DNA of 64,000 nt, taken from NCBI RefSeq assembly GCF_001831495.1, contig NZ_CP017689.1, positions 124,001-188,000 on the forward strand. Reading direction: 5' to 3'. The notes beneath the pieces were generated by a model that saw only the letters and a program-made list of their open reading frames with translations, did not search any database and had not been told where the DNA came from. Shown in pieces: positions 49,397 through 58,719 of the stretch (position 1 is the first letter of the stretch; each line of letters starts with the position of its first letter). This DNA comes from Thalassotalea crassostreae. Lineage in GTDB: Bacteria; Pseudomonadota; Gammaproteobacteria; Enterobacterales; Alteromonadaceae. Position numbers and translations under genes: made by a program.

Positions 49397-49903
49397 ATGT
49401 CCAAGCATAAAAGAATATTTAAAATAGAAACGGCCATCAAGGCTGAAGAAACAAGCTCAATTGAACTAAGCCGAAAGATTGGTGTTAGCTGTCGACAAAT
49501 TAGGTACTGGGGAGCAGTTTATCGTATCCATGGAAGCAACGCCTTTCAACATCCTGGCCTCCCATATTCCAAACAATTTAAACTTCATGTCATTAAAACA
49601 ATGGCAGAAGAAAACTGGTCATTAAGCTATACAAGCGCCTATTTCGATTTATCTTCATCAGGAATATTATCAGCGTGGTTAAAACGTTATAATCAGTCAG
49701 GCTCTGATAATTTAACACCAAAAAAGATAGGTAGACCAAAGATGGCTAAAACTCCAAACTCTCACAGAGGTAAATCTCCTGAAAGCATGTCTGAAGAAGA
49801 AATGAAGGAAGAGTTAGAGTACCTCAGAGCTGAGAATGCTGTATTAAAAAAGTTAGAAGCCTTAGCTCAAGAAAAAAGAAAGCGAACCAAGAAAAAACGA
49901 TAG
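49397..49903 (+). CDS. IS3-family transposase OrfA (HTH protein)
   Basis: A 168-residue protein with two helix-turn-helix segments (SSIELSRKIGVSCRQIRYW and LSYTSAYFDLSSSGILSAWL), then a C-terminal coiled coil with a leucine-zipper spacing (LEYLRAENAVLKKLEALAQ) and a lysine tail. It binds the terminal repeats. The ATG at 49397 has GGGGGT upstream within the terminal repeat region; an upstream in-frame start at 49367 lies in the left repeat. The stop TAG overlaps the orfB GTG. Confidence 0.9.
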   Translation: MSKHKRIFKIETAIKAEETSSIELSRKIGVSCRQIRYWGAVYRIHGSNAFQHPGLPYSKQFKLHVIKTMAEENWSLSYTSAYFDLSSSGILSAWLKRYNQSGSDNLTPKKIGRPKMAKTPNSHRGKSPESMSEEEMKEELEYLRAENAVLKKLEALAQEKRKRTKKKR

Positions 49904-50745
49904 TGGTTCAAGAGCTTAAGGCAAAGTATAAACTCGTACATTTATTGGAAGCTACTGGTCTAGCCCGCAGTGTCTATTACTATCAATGTAAAGCCCTGCG
50001 TAAGCCAGATAACTACGCGGACGTGAAGGTATTAATTAAGAGCCTGTTCCATGAACACAAGGGACGGTATGGTTATCGAAGAGTTGCCAGTGCGCTACGT
50101 AGCGCTGGAACCTTGATTAACCATAAGGCAGTGCAGCGCTTGATGGTTGAATTAAACCTTAAATCAAAAGTCAGACCAAAGCGCTACAAGTCATATCGAG
50201 GTGAAGTCGGTACAACAGCACCTAACTTATTGGAGCGAAACTTCAAGGTAAGCAAACCTAACCATAAGTGGGTAACTGATGTGACGGAATTCAAAGTCAA
50301 AGGACAAAAAGTGTACTTGTCGCCAATTCTTGATTTGTTTAATCAAGAGGTTATCAGCTATGAAGTAAGGAAATCGGCACACCTTCCACTGGTGACAGAC
50401 ATGATAAACAATGCATTAAAAACGTTAAAGGATCATGAAAAGCCAGTGATTCATTCAGACCAAGGCTGGCAATATCGAATGAAAACGACGCAAAACATAA
50501 TAAGAAAAGCAGGGTTAAAACAAAGTATGTCGAGAAAAGGTAACTGCTTAGATAATGCTGTAGCAGAAAATTTCTTTGGAATTCTGAAAACAGAAATGTA
50601 TCATCGTGAGGAGTTCAAAGATGCGGACGAGTTAATCGACTGCATCAAAGAATATATTCATTACTACAACAACAAACGCATTAAGTTGAAATTAAAAGGC
50701 TTGAGTCCGATAGAGTATCGAAATCAAGCCTTATTAGCCGCTTAA
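49903..50745 (+). CDS. IS3-family transposase OrfB (DDE integrase)
   Basis: A 280-residue catalytic protein with an N-terminal HTH_21-like region (GRYGYRRVASALR), and the DDE triad in NHKWVTDVTEF, VIHSDQGWQY and NCLDNAVAENFFGILKTE. Its frame is -1 relative to orfA. AAAAAAC just before the orfA stop could allow programmed frameshifting to an OrfAB fusion, and the TAGTG overlap could allow coupling. No frameshift damage was seen. Confidence 0.92.
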   Translation: MVQELKAKYKLVHLLEATGLARSVYYYQCKALRKPDNYADVKVLIKSLFHEHKGRYGYRRVASALRSAGTLINHKAVQRLMVELNLKSKVRPKRYKSYRGEVGTTAPNLLERNFKVSKPNHKWVTDVTEFKVKGQKVYLSPILDLFNQEVISYEVRKSAHLPLVTDMINNALKTLKDHEKPVIHSDQGWQYRMKTTQNIIRKAGLKQSMSRKGNCLDNAVAENFFGILKTEMYHREEFKDADELIDCIKEYIHYYNNKRIKLKLKGLSPIEYRNQALLAA

Positions 50746-50795
50746 TAAAGTGTCCAACTTTCTGGGGTCACTTCATTTTTGATGCGGCTTTTTTG

Positions 50796-51191
50796 TTATT
50801 TAACGATAACAAGATTTTGGTTATAACGCTTGCTCTGTTGGCCCATATAAATTGATACCATGGTAAATACTCCAACGCCAGCAAGGTTGGCAATCATGTC
50901 ATATAAACTGAAGGTGCGAGTACTAAAAAGTAACTGGCTAAACTCTTCAAAGGTGGTAAATGCGATGACCACAACGGCACCGTATTGGTTAAATTTATTA
51001 TTGGCAAAATAGCGAAACTTAAAGGCGTAGTTGGCAAACAATGTCATCATTCCATACACAAGGAAATGACCAATCTTATCACCGTAAGGTACGGCCTGTT
51101 TTACCTCGAATAACACGTTTTCTTGGCCAGTGTTAGCCATGAATAATATCAAACAGATGAAGCTGAAAAAAAGCAAAGCAATAAATTTCAT
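50796..51191 (-). CDS. VanZ-like family membrane protein
   Basis: A 131-residue protein with four hydrophobic segments and the VanZ-like motif YGDKIGHFLVYGMMTLF; FTTFEEFSQLLFSTRTFSLYDMIANLAGV includes the second conserved element (E-Q-F/D-N-G). Its function is not known. The stop lies one base from the remaining arm of the split terminator, so the gene lost its own terminator when the IS element inserted. Confidence 0.85.
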   Translation of the reverse strand: MKFIALLFFSFICLILFMANTGQENVLFEVKQAVPYGDKIGHFLVYGMMTLFANYAFKFRYFANNKFNQYGAVVVIAFTTFEEFSQLLFSTRTFSLYDMIANLAGVGVFTMVSIYMGQQSKRYNQNLVIVK

Positions 51192-51306
51192 CGTAGTCCA
51201 GTAGGCAGTTAATTATGCTGGCCATAATAACTATATTTATATCAAAGTGTTGTGACAAATTGTTATAAATTTGTTAACGGACTTAGGTTCTTTAATTCTG
51301 TTTAGA

Positions 51307-54201
51307 CTAAATCAAATCTGAACTTTCAAGCAGCTCTAACGCACGACTAAAGTCATATTCTTCTAGGCGTTTTTGCATAACTTGTAATGTATTTTGAACA
51401 TTAGGATCTGAAAATAAAGGGGTTAATTGTTCTAATATATCAACAGCTTGAGTATCAAAATTATGTAGAGCTTCGGTTAACTCTCTTAATAACAGTTTTG
51501 TATTTTCATCATTGACTTTTCTACTGACTGACTTAGCTTCGACTTGATCCATCTTATGAGCGTGTAAATAGGATTTTATATCACTTAACACTTTATCTAA
51601 CTCTATCACCACTTGCTCAAATAAACTTCCTATATTGTCCCCTGCGATTAAGCATTGCTCTAGATTATTAGCAATTTGGTACAAAGAAGTTGCGCCAATA
51701 TTGCCCGCTACGCCTTTTAAAGTATGGGCCAATTGCACTTTTCCACCATCCCCTGTTACATCTTGTGTTGCTTCAAATGTATCAGCGAACTGCTGGTAGC
51801 TGTTAAAAAATCGATTTAGTAGCTTGTGATATAAAGGACTATTTTGCTGGGTTGTAGCCATACCTTCTTTTACATTTAATACAGATAATAATGAAAAATT
51901 GAACGTTTCTGTTTGTCCTTCATCACCTGTCGAAAGAACCTTGGTTTTAGCTAGCTTAGGTGAGATCCACTTGGCCATGGTATTAAACATTGTATCGACG
52001 TTTATTGGCTTAGCAATATGATCATTCATACCTGAATTTATGGCTTTTTCACGGTCACCAGCCATTGCATTTGCGGTCATAGCAATAATTGGCAGCGATA
52101 AAAAGCGCTCTTGCTTGCGGATTAATTTAGTGGCGCTGTAACCGTCTAACACTGGCATTTGACAGTCCATTAGAACACCGTCAAAACTTTCTTGCTCAAG
52201 GCAATCAATAGCTTGTTGTCCATCCTCAGCCAGAGTAACTTCTAGTCCATTTGACGTTAAAAGTGCGATAGCAAGTTCTTGGTTTAAGTCATTATCTTCA
52301 ACTAACAATATCTTAGCGCCTTGCAAATTCTCGATACTTTCAGAAAATACTTGTTTTCGACGTTGGCCAGATGACGGTTTTTCACTTTGTTCTCTATGTA
52401 CTTGCAAAATTGATTCAAGCAAGTGCGATGGCGTAATTGGCTTTGTGAGTATTTTATCAATTCTCAAATCATTAACTGCTTGCGCTGCGTCTTCTTTATT
52501 GTACCCAGTTATCATTATAACCTTCGTTGAAGGATTATAATGTGGTATTGATACTAGTTTTTGTATAGTTTCAATACCATCCATTTCAGGCATTTGCCAG
52601 TCGACTAATATAAATTCGAATGGTTTTGAATTAATTGATTTATTGATCAGTTTTAGTGCCTCTTTACCGGAACTAGCTACAGTGACATCAAAGTTAAAAC
52701 TAGTTAATATTTGTTTTAAAATATTTCGGCAAGAGTCATTATCATCAACCACTAGCACTTTCAAACCACTCAAGTTAACTAATTTATTCTTGCGTATTGT
52801 CGGCGCAGACTTTTGCAAGGCGCATCTAATTGTAAAGAAAAATTCTGAGCCAAGATTTTCTTCGCTTTTGACACCTATATTTCCGTCCATTGCATGCGCT
52901 AAATATTTACTTATGGCTAGCCCAAGTCCAGTACCGCCGTACTTTCTGGTTGTGGAGGAATCCGCTTGAGAAAACGATTTGAATAGATTTGCCATTTGTT
53001 CATCAGTCATACCTATACCAGCATCAATAACTGAAAATTTTAAGGTGATCTGATCATCGATGAGATCTAGCTTCTCAGCCTTTATTAAAATTTCGCTATT
53101 TTCCTTACTAAATTTAACGGCATTGTTTCCGAGGTTTATTAAAATTTGACCTAATCGCAACGGATCACCAATTAAGTTTTTAGGTAACTCGGTATCGATA
53201 TCAAAAATTAGCTCAATTTCTTTCTCTGCAACTTTCAGTTGTAAAAGATTAGCTAAATTATCGAGAACATCTTCTAAGTGAAATTCAATATGCTCTATTT
53301 CTAATTTTCCGGCCTCAATTTTTGAAAAATCAAGAATGTCATTGATAATACCGAGCAATGATTCTGCGCTTGTATGTGCTTTACTAATATAATTGTATTG
53401 AGTTTCATTCAAATCAGTCGCCAAGGCCAGATGACTCATTCCAATAATTGCATTCATCGGTGTTCGAATTTCATGGGACATGTTGGCTAGAAAGTCACTT
53501 TTAGCTTGATTAGCAATATTAGCTTTTTCAACGGCTTTATCTCTATCGGTTAATAATTTCTTCAACATTAGAGACTGCTCGTAATCTCTTCGAGATGATA
53601 ATTCAATTAGATAACTTGGAATAAAACACATTAAAAACGTAGAGAAAATTATATTAAACTGCGCTAATAAAGCATTTGTCTCAATATAGTCATTGGTTAC
53701 AAAAATTAAAATGTAGGACAACAGAATGATCGAAGCAATCCATAATCCACTGATAAACCTTAGACCGGTAATTAAAAAGACCCAAAACAGCAACAAGCTT
53801 GTGCCAAGTGGCGCATAATGTGCTGATACATCGCCAAAATTAACGGCTTTATATAGCTGACCAGAACTCACTGCAATGGCACAAACTATTACTAGCAAAA
53901 CAAGCCGTTTCTTGAAGAATGAAAAGAATGAACAGGAAAAGGTAACAATAAAAATTGAGAAACATATGATATGCAAAACCAAAGAGTCTAAAGCAAATTT
54001 TGGCTCGACCATATAATCAACAATGAACCAAGAAGAATACAGCAGTGAACCTACAATTATTGCTACGCGCATTTGCAGCAATTTATTATAATAAGTTTGT
54101 TTTTTGTAATCTATTTCTTTATGTTCTTCGCCAAAGCTCAAGGTCCAAATATTTTGGTTTTCTTGCCACCAGCGCACATAAGTTGGTTTATTTTTGGGCA
54201 T
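51307..54201 (-). CDS. Hybrid sensor histidine kinase (BarA-like architecture)
   Basis: A 964-residue protein with about six N-terminal membrane segments (residues 45-205), a HisKA domain with the phospho-histidine in [16 protein letters not shown] (His243), HATPase_c (with [12 protein letters not shown]), two receiver domains ([12 protein letters not shown] with [26 protein letters not shown] with [13 protein letters not shown]) and a C-terminal Hpt domain ([16 protein letters not shown]). All phosphorelay residues look intact. No dedicated response regulator gene is adjacent. It starts 12 bases after the small protein at 54214, in the bioH-to-kinase run. Confidence 0.92.
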   Translation of the reverse strand: MPKNKPTYVRWWQENQNIWTLSFGEEHKEIDYKKQTYYNKLLQMRVAIIVGSLLYSSWFIVDYMVEPKFALDSLVLHIICFSIFIVTFSCSFFSFFKKRLVLLVIVCAIAVSSGQLYKAVNFGDVSAHYAPLGTSLLLFWVFLITGLRFISGLWIASIILLSYILIFVTNDYIETNALLAQFNIIFSTFLMCFIPSYLIELSSRRDYEQSLMLKKLLTDRDKAVEKANIANQAKSDFLANMSHEIRTPMNAIIGMSHLALATDLNETQYNYISKAHTSAESLLGIINDILDFSKIEAGKLEIEHIEFHLEDVLDNLANLLQLKVAEKEIELIFDIDTELPKNLIGDPLRLGQILINLGNNAVKFSKENSEILIKAEKLDLIDDQITLKFSVIDAGIGMTDEQMANLFKSFSQADSSTTRKYGGTGLGLAISKYLAHAMDGNIGVKSEENLGSEFFFTIRCALQKSAPTIRKNKLVNLSGLKVLVVDDNDSCRNILKQILTSFNFDVTVASSGKEALKLINKSINSKPFEFILVDWQMPEMDGIETIQKLVSIPHYNPSTKVIMITGYNKEDAAQAVNDLRIDKILTKPITPSHLLESILQVHREQSEKPSSGQRRKQVFSESIENLQGAKILLVEDNDLNQELAIALLTSNGLEVTLAEDGQQAIDCLEQESFDGVLMDCQMPVLDGYSATKLIRKQERFLSLPIIAMTANAMAGDREKAINSGMNDHIAKPINVDTMFNTMAKWISPKLAKTKVLSTGDEGQTETFNFSLLSVLNVKEGMATTQQNSPLYHKLLNRFFNSYQQFADTFEATQDVTGDGGKVQLAHTLKGVAGNIGATSLYQIANNLEQCLIAGDNIGSLFEQVVIELDKVLSDIKSYLHAHKMDQVEAKSVSRKVNDENTKLLLRELTEALHNFDTQAVDILEQLTPLFSDPNVQNTLQVMQKRLEEYDFSRALELLESSDLI

Positions 54202-54213
54202 TTGATTTATATT

Positions 54214-54549
54214 CTAACTCTCTTGTTTTATCGTTCGCACCATTTCTATCGCCGCCAAAATATTTTCAGTTTGAATTTTGCTGCTGCAGCAATTACCTAC
54301 AATACTGGCATGGTGTTGAATCAATTCAACTATATTGTCTAAGCTAGCCTCGACTAAATAATTACTATGTTCAATATCTTGTTGCAACTCTTTTAACGGA
54401 AATACTTTACCTGTAGCATCTATTAGAACATCTCGCTCACTGAATATATACAACAGCATTTCCTCGTCTTCGAGCCAGTGTTTTTTAGAGTGAATGTAAA
54501 TTAATTCATCTTCACCATCGTGTTTTATTATAGCGGGCCACTGGATCAT
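54214..54549 (-). CDS. Small protein, probably DUF4144
   Basis: A 111-residue protein without a signal peptide, beginning MIQWPAIIKHDGEDELIYIH, which I recall as typical of DUF4144 in marine gammaproteobacteria. It contains VFPLKELQQDIEHSNYLVEAS and a two-cysteine GNCCSSK. The function is unknown. It sits between the MscS-type channel and the hybrid kinase with gaps of 2 and 12 bases, and could be an accessory of either. Confidence 0.65.
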   Translation of the reverse strand: MIQWPAIIKHDGEDELIYIHSKKHWLEDEEMLLYIFSERDVLIDATGKVFPLKELQQDIEHSNYLVEASLDNIVELIQHHASIVGNCCSSKIQTENILAAIEMVRTIKQES

Positions 54550-54551
54550 AA

Positions 54552-55703
54552 CTATGACGACTCTTTCGGCATTGTTTTTTCAGACTCGAGGTTAGCTTCA
54601 ATTGGCTTTGATTGGCTACTTTTATCGGTAGGAACTCCCGGAAACTCTTTAATATAAACGTCTTGTTTTGCATAAGGGATCTCAATATTATTCTCAGCAA
54701 AGGCTTTATATATGGCGCTATTTACATGGTGTAATATACGACCTCTATTGGCCGGTTCGGTGATCCAGCCCATCAATTCAAAATCTAAACTCGAAGCGCC
54801 AAACATACGAAAGCGAACAACTGGCTCTGGATAGCTACACAACTCTTTTTCTTCTTTAGCAATTTTTAGCAAGATTTGCTCGATTAAATCGATATCACTG
54901 CCATAAGCTGCGCCAACTTGTGCGCGAATACGATACTTGGTGCTTGGTCCGCCAGATTCGTTAATAACCTTAGTATTGCCCATTACCGAGTTTGGTACAG
55001 TCACCTCAATATTATCTCGAGTTAAAATACGAGTACTACGCAAGCCTATATTGGTTACAGCGCCACGCTCACCGGTCTCAAGCACAATGTAGTCTTTAAT
55101 CTTATAAGGCGCATCCGCCATAATAAATACACCACTAAATAAATTAGCCAGCGTATCTTTAGCCGCAAAACCAACCGCAATACCAACGATACCTGCCGAT
55201 GCCAGCCACGCTGACATGTCGATATCCCAAGAAGAAAATATATAGTAAACCGACAGCGCGATTATTAGGATTAGGGCAAGGTTTTCAAATAGAGGTAATG
55301 TTTGCGCGTGCAGTATATGAAAATGCTGTTGATTACCAGCCATGCGTTGCAGCACCATCTTCGTTACCTTCAAGGCAAACATGGTCCACATCACCAACAA
55401 AATAGTGTAGAAAATTGGGAAGATCACATCGCCAATTTCGGCCGGAAACTTGATAATGCTAGCGGCGACAGAAATACCAAACACTAAAATCGAATAAAAC
55501 AAGGGCTTGTGTAATAACTCAACAAATTGATCGTCAAACTCGGCTTCGGTTTTTCCGGTCATACGTTTGACCCAAGCGATAACCACTTTGTCTAATATCC
55601 AAGCAAGAACTAAAGAAGCAAGAATAATCACAAAAGCATGCATAATTGGATTGTCACCAATGTAGCTTAGGTATTCAGTAAGTCGTTGTTTCCATTCGGC
55701 CAT
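54552..55703 (-). CDS. Mechanosensitive ion channel family protein (MscS superfamily)
   Basis: A 383-residue channel with five predicted membrane segments, longer than MscS. The pore-lining helix ASAGIVGIAVGFAAKDTLANLFSGVFIM has the family Gly/Ala spacing; the beta domain follows with KIKDYIVLETGERGAVTNIG, STRILTRDNIEVTVPNSVMG and the C-terminal EIPYAKQDVYIKEF. The last 25 residues are polar and variable. It is in the bioH-to-kinase run, 12 bases downstream of the oxidoreductase gene. Confidence 0.92.
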   Translation of the reverse strand: MAEWKQRLTEYLSYIGDNPIMHAFVIILASLVLAWILDKVVIAWVKRMTGKTEAEFDDQFVELLHKPLFYSILVFGISVAASIIKFPAEIGDVIFPIFYTILLVMWTMFALKVTKMVLQRMAGNQQHFHILHAQTLPLFENLALILIIALSVYYIFSSWDIDMSAWLASAGIVGIAVGFAAKDTLANLFSGVFIMADAPYKIKDYIVLETGERGAVTNIGLRSTRILTRDNIEVTVPNSVMGNTKVINESGGPSTKYRIRAQVGAAYGSDIDLIEQILLKIAKEEKELCSYPEPVVRFRMFGASSLDFELMGWITEPANRGRILHHVNSAIYKAFAENNIEIPYAKQDVYIKEFPGVPTDKSSQSKPIEANLESEKTMPKESS

Positions 55704-55715
55704 TAATTATTACTC

Positions 55716-57011
55716 TTAGTTTTTGCTAAATAAGGATTTGTTTTGAGCTTTATTACGCTTTAAGTTTAGTCGTGTATCGTTAAGCATATGTTTGGCAAAG
55801 CAAGGGAATACCGTAAGCGTTTTATCAACTGTTTGATTATTAGCAAGTCGAATTATTTGTTGATAATAAAAGCTTACTTGGCCAACATTATTTATCGCTT
55901 TAACCAAAGATAATGAACTGTTATTACCCCAAATACCACTGCCCAATACTAAATTTTGTTCAAAATCATCGACTTTGTCGATTTCTTGATTGATCAGTTG
56001 TTGACTAACATCAGGTTGTGTACATAACGGCCTTGCTAAACCAACGACATCGATTTCACCTTCGTTAATCACACTCTCCATTACGTCGCGAGAACGAAAG
56101 CCGCCGGTTATCATCAGTGGCACATTAGCTGCTTGTTTAATCGCTTCAGCGTATTCAATAAAATAGGCTTCACGGCGGCGAGTACTCTCTCGTACTTCGG
56201 TTGCCTCAACACCCATTAAACTTAATTGCTCGTACGTACCGCCAGAAATCTCTAATAAATCAATGCTGTCTTCACTAAGCCATTTAGCAACTTGCATACA
56301 ATCTTCTAGTGAAAAGCCACCTTTTTGGAAATCGGCAGAGTTAAGTTTTACTGCAATAGGAAAATCATCACCTACTGCTTTTCGCACGGCTTGAACAATA
56401 CTGCGTGCTAGGCGAGCTCGATTTTCTAAACTTCCGCCCCATTGATCTTGTCGTTGATTAATTTTTGGAGATAAGAACTGGCTAATCAAATAACCATGAG
56501 CACAATGTATTTGCACGCCAGTAAAGCCTGCTTCTTTAGCAAGCGATGCGGTAGTAGCGAAGCGTTGAATAATATCTTCAATTTCTGCTTGCGTTAAAGC
56601 TCGTGGTTTTGAAAACGAACCAAGCATTTTTAATTGCACCTCTGAAGGCGCTAAAGGTTCGCTATTGACTAAACTCGGGCATTGACGTCCTGGATGTGAA
56701 ATTTGCATCCATAAATGATTGCCTGCAACCGTTCCTGCTTGCGCCCAAGATTTAAAAATTTCCAGTGCCGAATCATCTTCAAGTACAACGTTACCAGCAC
56801 GCTCTAGGTATCGTTTGTCGACCATAACATTGCCGGTGATCAATAAACCCGTGCCGCCTTCAGACCATGTTCTGTAGAGTTGTTCGTGTTGCTTAGTGGG
56901 TCTGTCGAGGCTATCGGCAAGCCCTTCCGTCATTGCACTTTTGCCAATACGGTTAATCAGTGATTGGCCGCAAGGAAGGGATAAAGATTGTGCTAATGGT
57001 GATGTTGTCAT
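55716..57011 (-). CDS. NADH:flavin oxidoreductase, Old Yellow Enzyme family
   Basis: A 431-residue FMN-dependent ene-reductase-like protein of TIM-barrel fold: NRIGKSAMTEGLAD, GTGLLITGNVMVD, LWMQISHPGRQCPS, FTGVQIHCAHGYLISQFLSPKINQR (active-site His-Cys-His region), DDFPIAVKLNS and DVVGLARPLCTQP. The C-terminal 80 residues are an extension beyond the barrel without recognised domains. The substrate is unknown. It follows bioH by 27 bases. Confidence 0.92.
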   Translation of the reverse strand: MTTSPLAQSLSLPCGQSLINRIGKSAMTEGLADSLDRPTKQHEQLYRTWSEGGTGLLITGNVMVDKRYLERAGNVVLEDDSALEIFKSWAQAGTVAGNHLWMQISHPGRQCPSLVNSEPLAPSEVQLKMLGSFSKPRALTQAEIEDIIQRFATTASLAKEAGFTGVQIHCAHGYLISQFLSPKINQRQDQWGGSLENRARLARSIVQAVRKAVGDDFPIAVKLNSADFQKGGFSLEDCMQVAKWLSEDSIDLLEISGGTYEQLSLMGVEATEVRESTRRREAYFIEYAEAIKQAANVPLMITGGFRSRDVMESVINEGEIDVVGLARPLCTQPDVSQQLINQEIDKVDDFEQNLVLGSGIWGNNSSLSLVKAINNVGQVSFYYQQIIRLANNQTVDKTLTVFPCFAKHMLNDTRLNLKRNKAQNKSLFSKN

Positions 57012-57038
57012 TTGATTATTTTACAAAAATTATTAAAT

Positions 57039-57824
57039 CTATTTTTCAATATTACCAGTTAACCAATCCGATAACACGATAAAAAATTCATCGGCGTGGG
57101 AAATAAATGGTGCATGGGAAGCACGGTGAAATGTATAGCTATCACTGTCAGGTAACAGTTTGTCGACTTGCTCAATCACCGCTTTGGGTACTAGCGAATC
57201 AAGGCGACCATACATTCTTAATACCGGCATTTTTAACGCCCTTATTTTACTTCTCAAGTCGACGTTTTCTAATAAGGAAAGAGAACTATCTAAGGTGTCA
57301 GTTGTTGCCTGGGGGTATTGTTTTATCAGCTGTTTTATTTGTTTTATATCATTGCGAACGTGCTCAGAACCCATGGCTTGAATTTTCAAAAAACCTTCAA
57401 TGGTTTTGTTACTATCGATACTCAATTGTTGGTGGAAAGATTGCAGTAATTCAGCCTTAATACCGGGCCAATTTTCTTGTTCGACAAAAAACGGACTACT
57501 GGTAATGGTGACCAATCCATCCACGTGCACTGGATAGTGTAAGGCTATATTGGTTGCAATAAGACCACCAAGTGACCAGCCAATAATGATACTAGGTTGC
57601 TCGATAACGTCGGCAACCATGGCACTAATTGTTTCTAAGTCATAGTTTGAGATTTCAACGTCACTATTGCGGCCAAAACCGGGTAAATCGATAGTAGTGA
57701 TAAGAAAATGCTTACTTAGGCGTTCGGCAATTGGTTCAAAAATAGCGCTGTTGAGTCCCCAGCCATGCAAAAATACTAATGATTTACCGTCACCTATAGT
57801 GTTAAATTTTAAAGTATCTGCCAT
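57039..57824 (-). CDS. bioH: Pimeloyl-ACP methyl ester carboxylesterase BioH
   Basis: It hydrolyses pimeloyl-ACP methyl ester to release pimeloyl-ACP for biotin synthesis. The 261-residue alpha/beta hydrolase has LHGWGLNSAIF, LPGFGRN, the nucleophile elbow IIIGWSLGGLIA (Ser84), the aspartate in YGRLDSLVP and the histidine in ASHAPFISHADEF, all as in E. coli BioH. It is divergent from comF, as in the bioH-comF(gntX)-nfuA neighbourhood of enterobacteria. Confidence 0.94.
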   Translation of the reverse strand: MADTLKFNTIGDGKSLVFLHGWGLNSAIFEPIAERLSKHFLITTIDLPGFGRNSDVEISNYDLETISAMVADVIEQPSIIIGWSLGGLIATNIALHYPVHVDGLVTITSSPFFVEQENWPGIKAELLQSFHQQLSIDSNKTIEGFLKIQAMGSEHVRNDIKQIKQLIKQYPQATTDTLDSSLSLLENVDLRSKIRALKMPVLRMYGRLDSLVPKAVIEQVDKLLPDSDSYTFHRASHAPFISHADEFFIVLSDWLTGNIEK

Positions 57825-57937
57825 GCTTATATCTTTATGCTCCAGTTTGTCGATGCACTGCTTTTTATGTGAAATGACAAAACAGTGTTGAGAAAATTTA
57901 AAGGGAATATATTCATTTTAAGCAAAGGAAGGCTGAT

Positions 57938-58684
57938 ATGGAAATTAACCAGAAAAATAAATTTTGTTTTAGACGTTTATATCGAGCGGTAAAATATTGT
58001 GTTCAGCAAAACATACGAGAGTTACTCTCACGTTGCGACATGTGCCAGCAACCATGTCAACGCTACACTATGCTATGCAACACTTGCCATGCAGATTTGA
58101 ATACCCTGCAATTAAAACAATATCAAAGTAATTTACTTAATCACCCGTTAATACGCAGAAATCTACCACAAATTCACTTCGATAAACTGGTCTCGCTGGC
58201 GCCTTATGCGCCACCATTTAGTTTGTGGATAGGGCAATTGAAATATCAAGGTCGTTTTGAAGTATCTACTTTGCTCGCCGATGTTTTTAGTGACCATTTA
58301 AAGCAACAGTTATCTATCGAGGATATGCCAGAACTGTTGCTACCTGTACCTATCCATTCAAGGCGATTACGTTCACGTTTGTATAATCAATCGGCCTTGT
58401 TCGGTAAGCGATTGGCAAAGCGTTTGACCATTGAATATCGCGATAATGTGCTCAATAAACGGGTTAATAACAAACAGCAAGTAGGTCAAACGGGAGCACA
58501 AAGACGACGAAACTTAAAATCAACATTTTCAGTGGACACCAAGTGTGCTTTACCTAAGCATGTTGGCTTGATTGATGATGTAGTAACGACTGGGGCAACT
58601 GCGTCAGAATTAGCTCGAGAATTAAAAAAGCACGGCGTACAAACAGTGACCGTGCTTAGTATATGTTTAACTATGCCGAGCTAA
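57938..58684 (+). CDS. comF: ComF family phosphoribosyltransferase-like protein
   Basis: A 248-residue protein with an N-terminal cysteine cluster (CDMCQQPC and CNTCHADL, probable zinc site) and a PRTase domain with LPVPIHSRRLRSRLYNQ, QVGQTGAQRRRNLKSTF and the PRPP loop VGLIDDVVTTGATASE. ComF takes part in DNA uptake in transformable species; the E. coli relative is GntX/YhgH. It lies next to bioH, and nfuA is separated from it by the M14 peptidase gene. Confidence 0.93.
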   Translation: MEINQKNKFCFRRLYRAVKYCVQQNIRELLSRCDMCQQPCQRYTMLCNTCHADLNTLQLKQYQSNLLNHPLIRRNLPQIHFDKLVSLAPYAPPFSLWIGQLKYQGRFEVSTLLADVFSDHLKQQLSIEDMPELLLPVPIHSRRLRSRLYNQSALFGKRLAKRLTIEYRDNVLNKRVNNKQQVGQTGAQRRRNLKSTFSVDTKCALPKHVGLIDDVVTTGATASELARELKKHGVQTVTVLSICLTMPS

Positions 58685-58719
58685 TATTCGCTAACTAGCA
58701 TCGTTGTATTGGAGTATTG

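Larger units (their letters stand above)
49349..50775 (+). mobile_element. IS3-family insertion sequence (IS150-like group)
   Basis: A 1,427-bp element with imperfect terminal inverted repeats: TGAAGTGACCCCCAATAGTT at the left end (49349 onward) and, at the right end read inward, TGAAGTGACCCCAGAAAGTT (50775 down). It ends in the family TG...CA. Flanking TTT on each side is consistent with a 3-bp target duplication but is low-complexity. Both ORFs and the DDE motif look intact, so it may still be mobile. It carries orfA and orfB in overlapping frames. Confidence 0.9.
49335..50794. terminator. Intrinsic terminator split by the IS element
   Basis: AAAAAGCCGCAT (49335-49346) and ATGCGGCTTTTT (50782-50793) are perfect 12-bp complements. 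If the IS element and one copy of its TTT duplication are removed, they rejoin around a loop TTTTG as a textbook bidirectional terminator between pyrE (plus) and the VanZ-like gene (minus). With the element in place, the arms are 1.4 kb apart. Confidence 0.85.

Noticed and set aside
54045..54347. Overlapping plus-strand frames opposite the hybrid kinase start
   Set aside because: Aromatic-rich antisense readings across a kinase/small protein junction; no support for coding.
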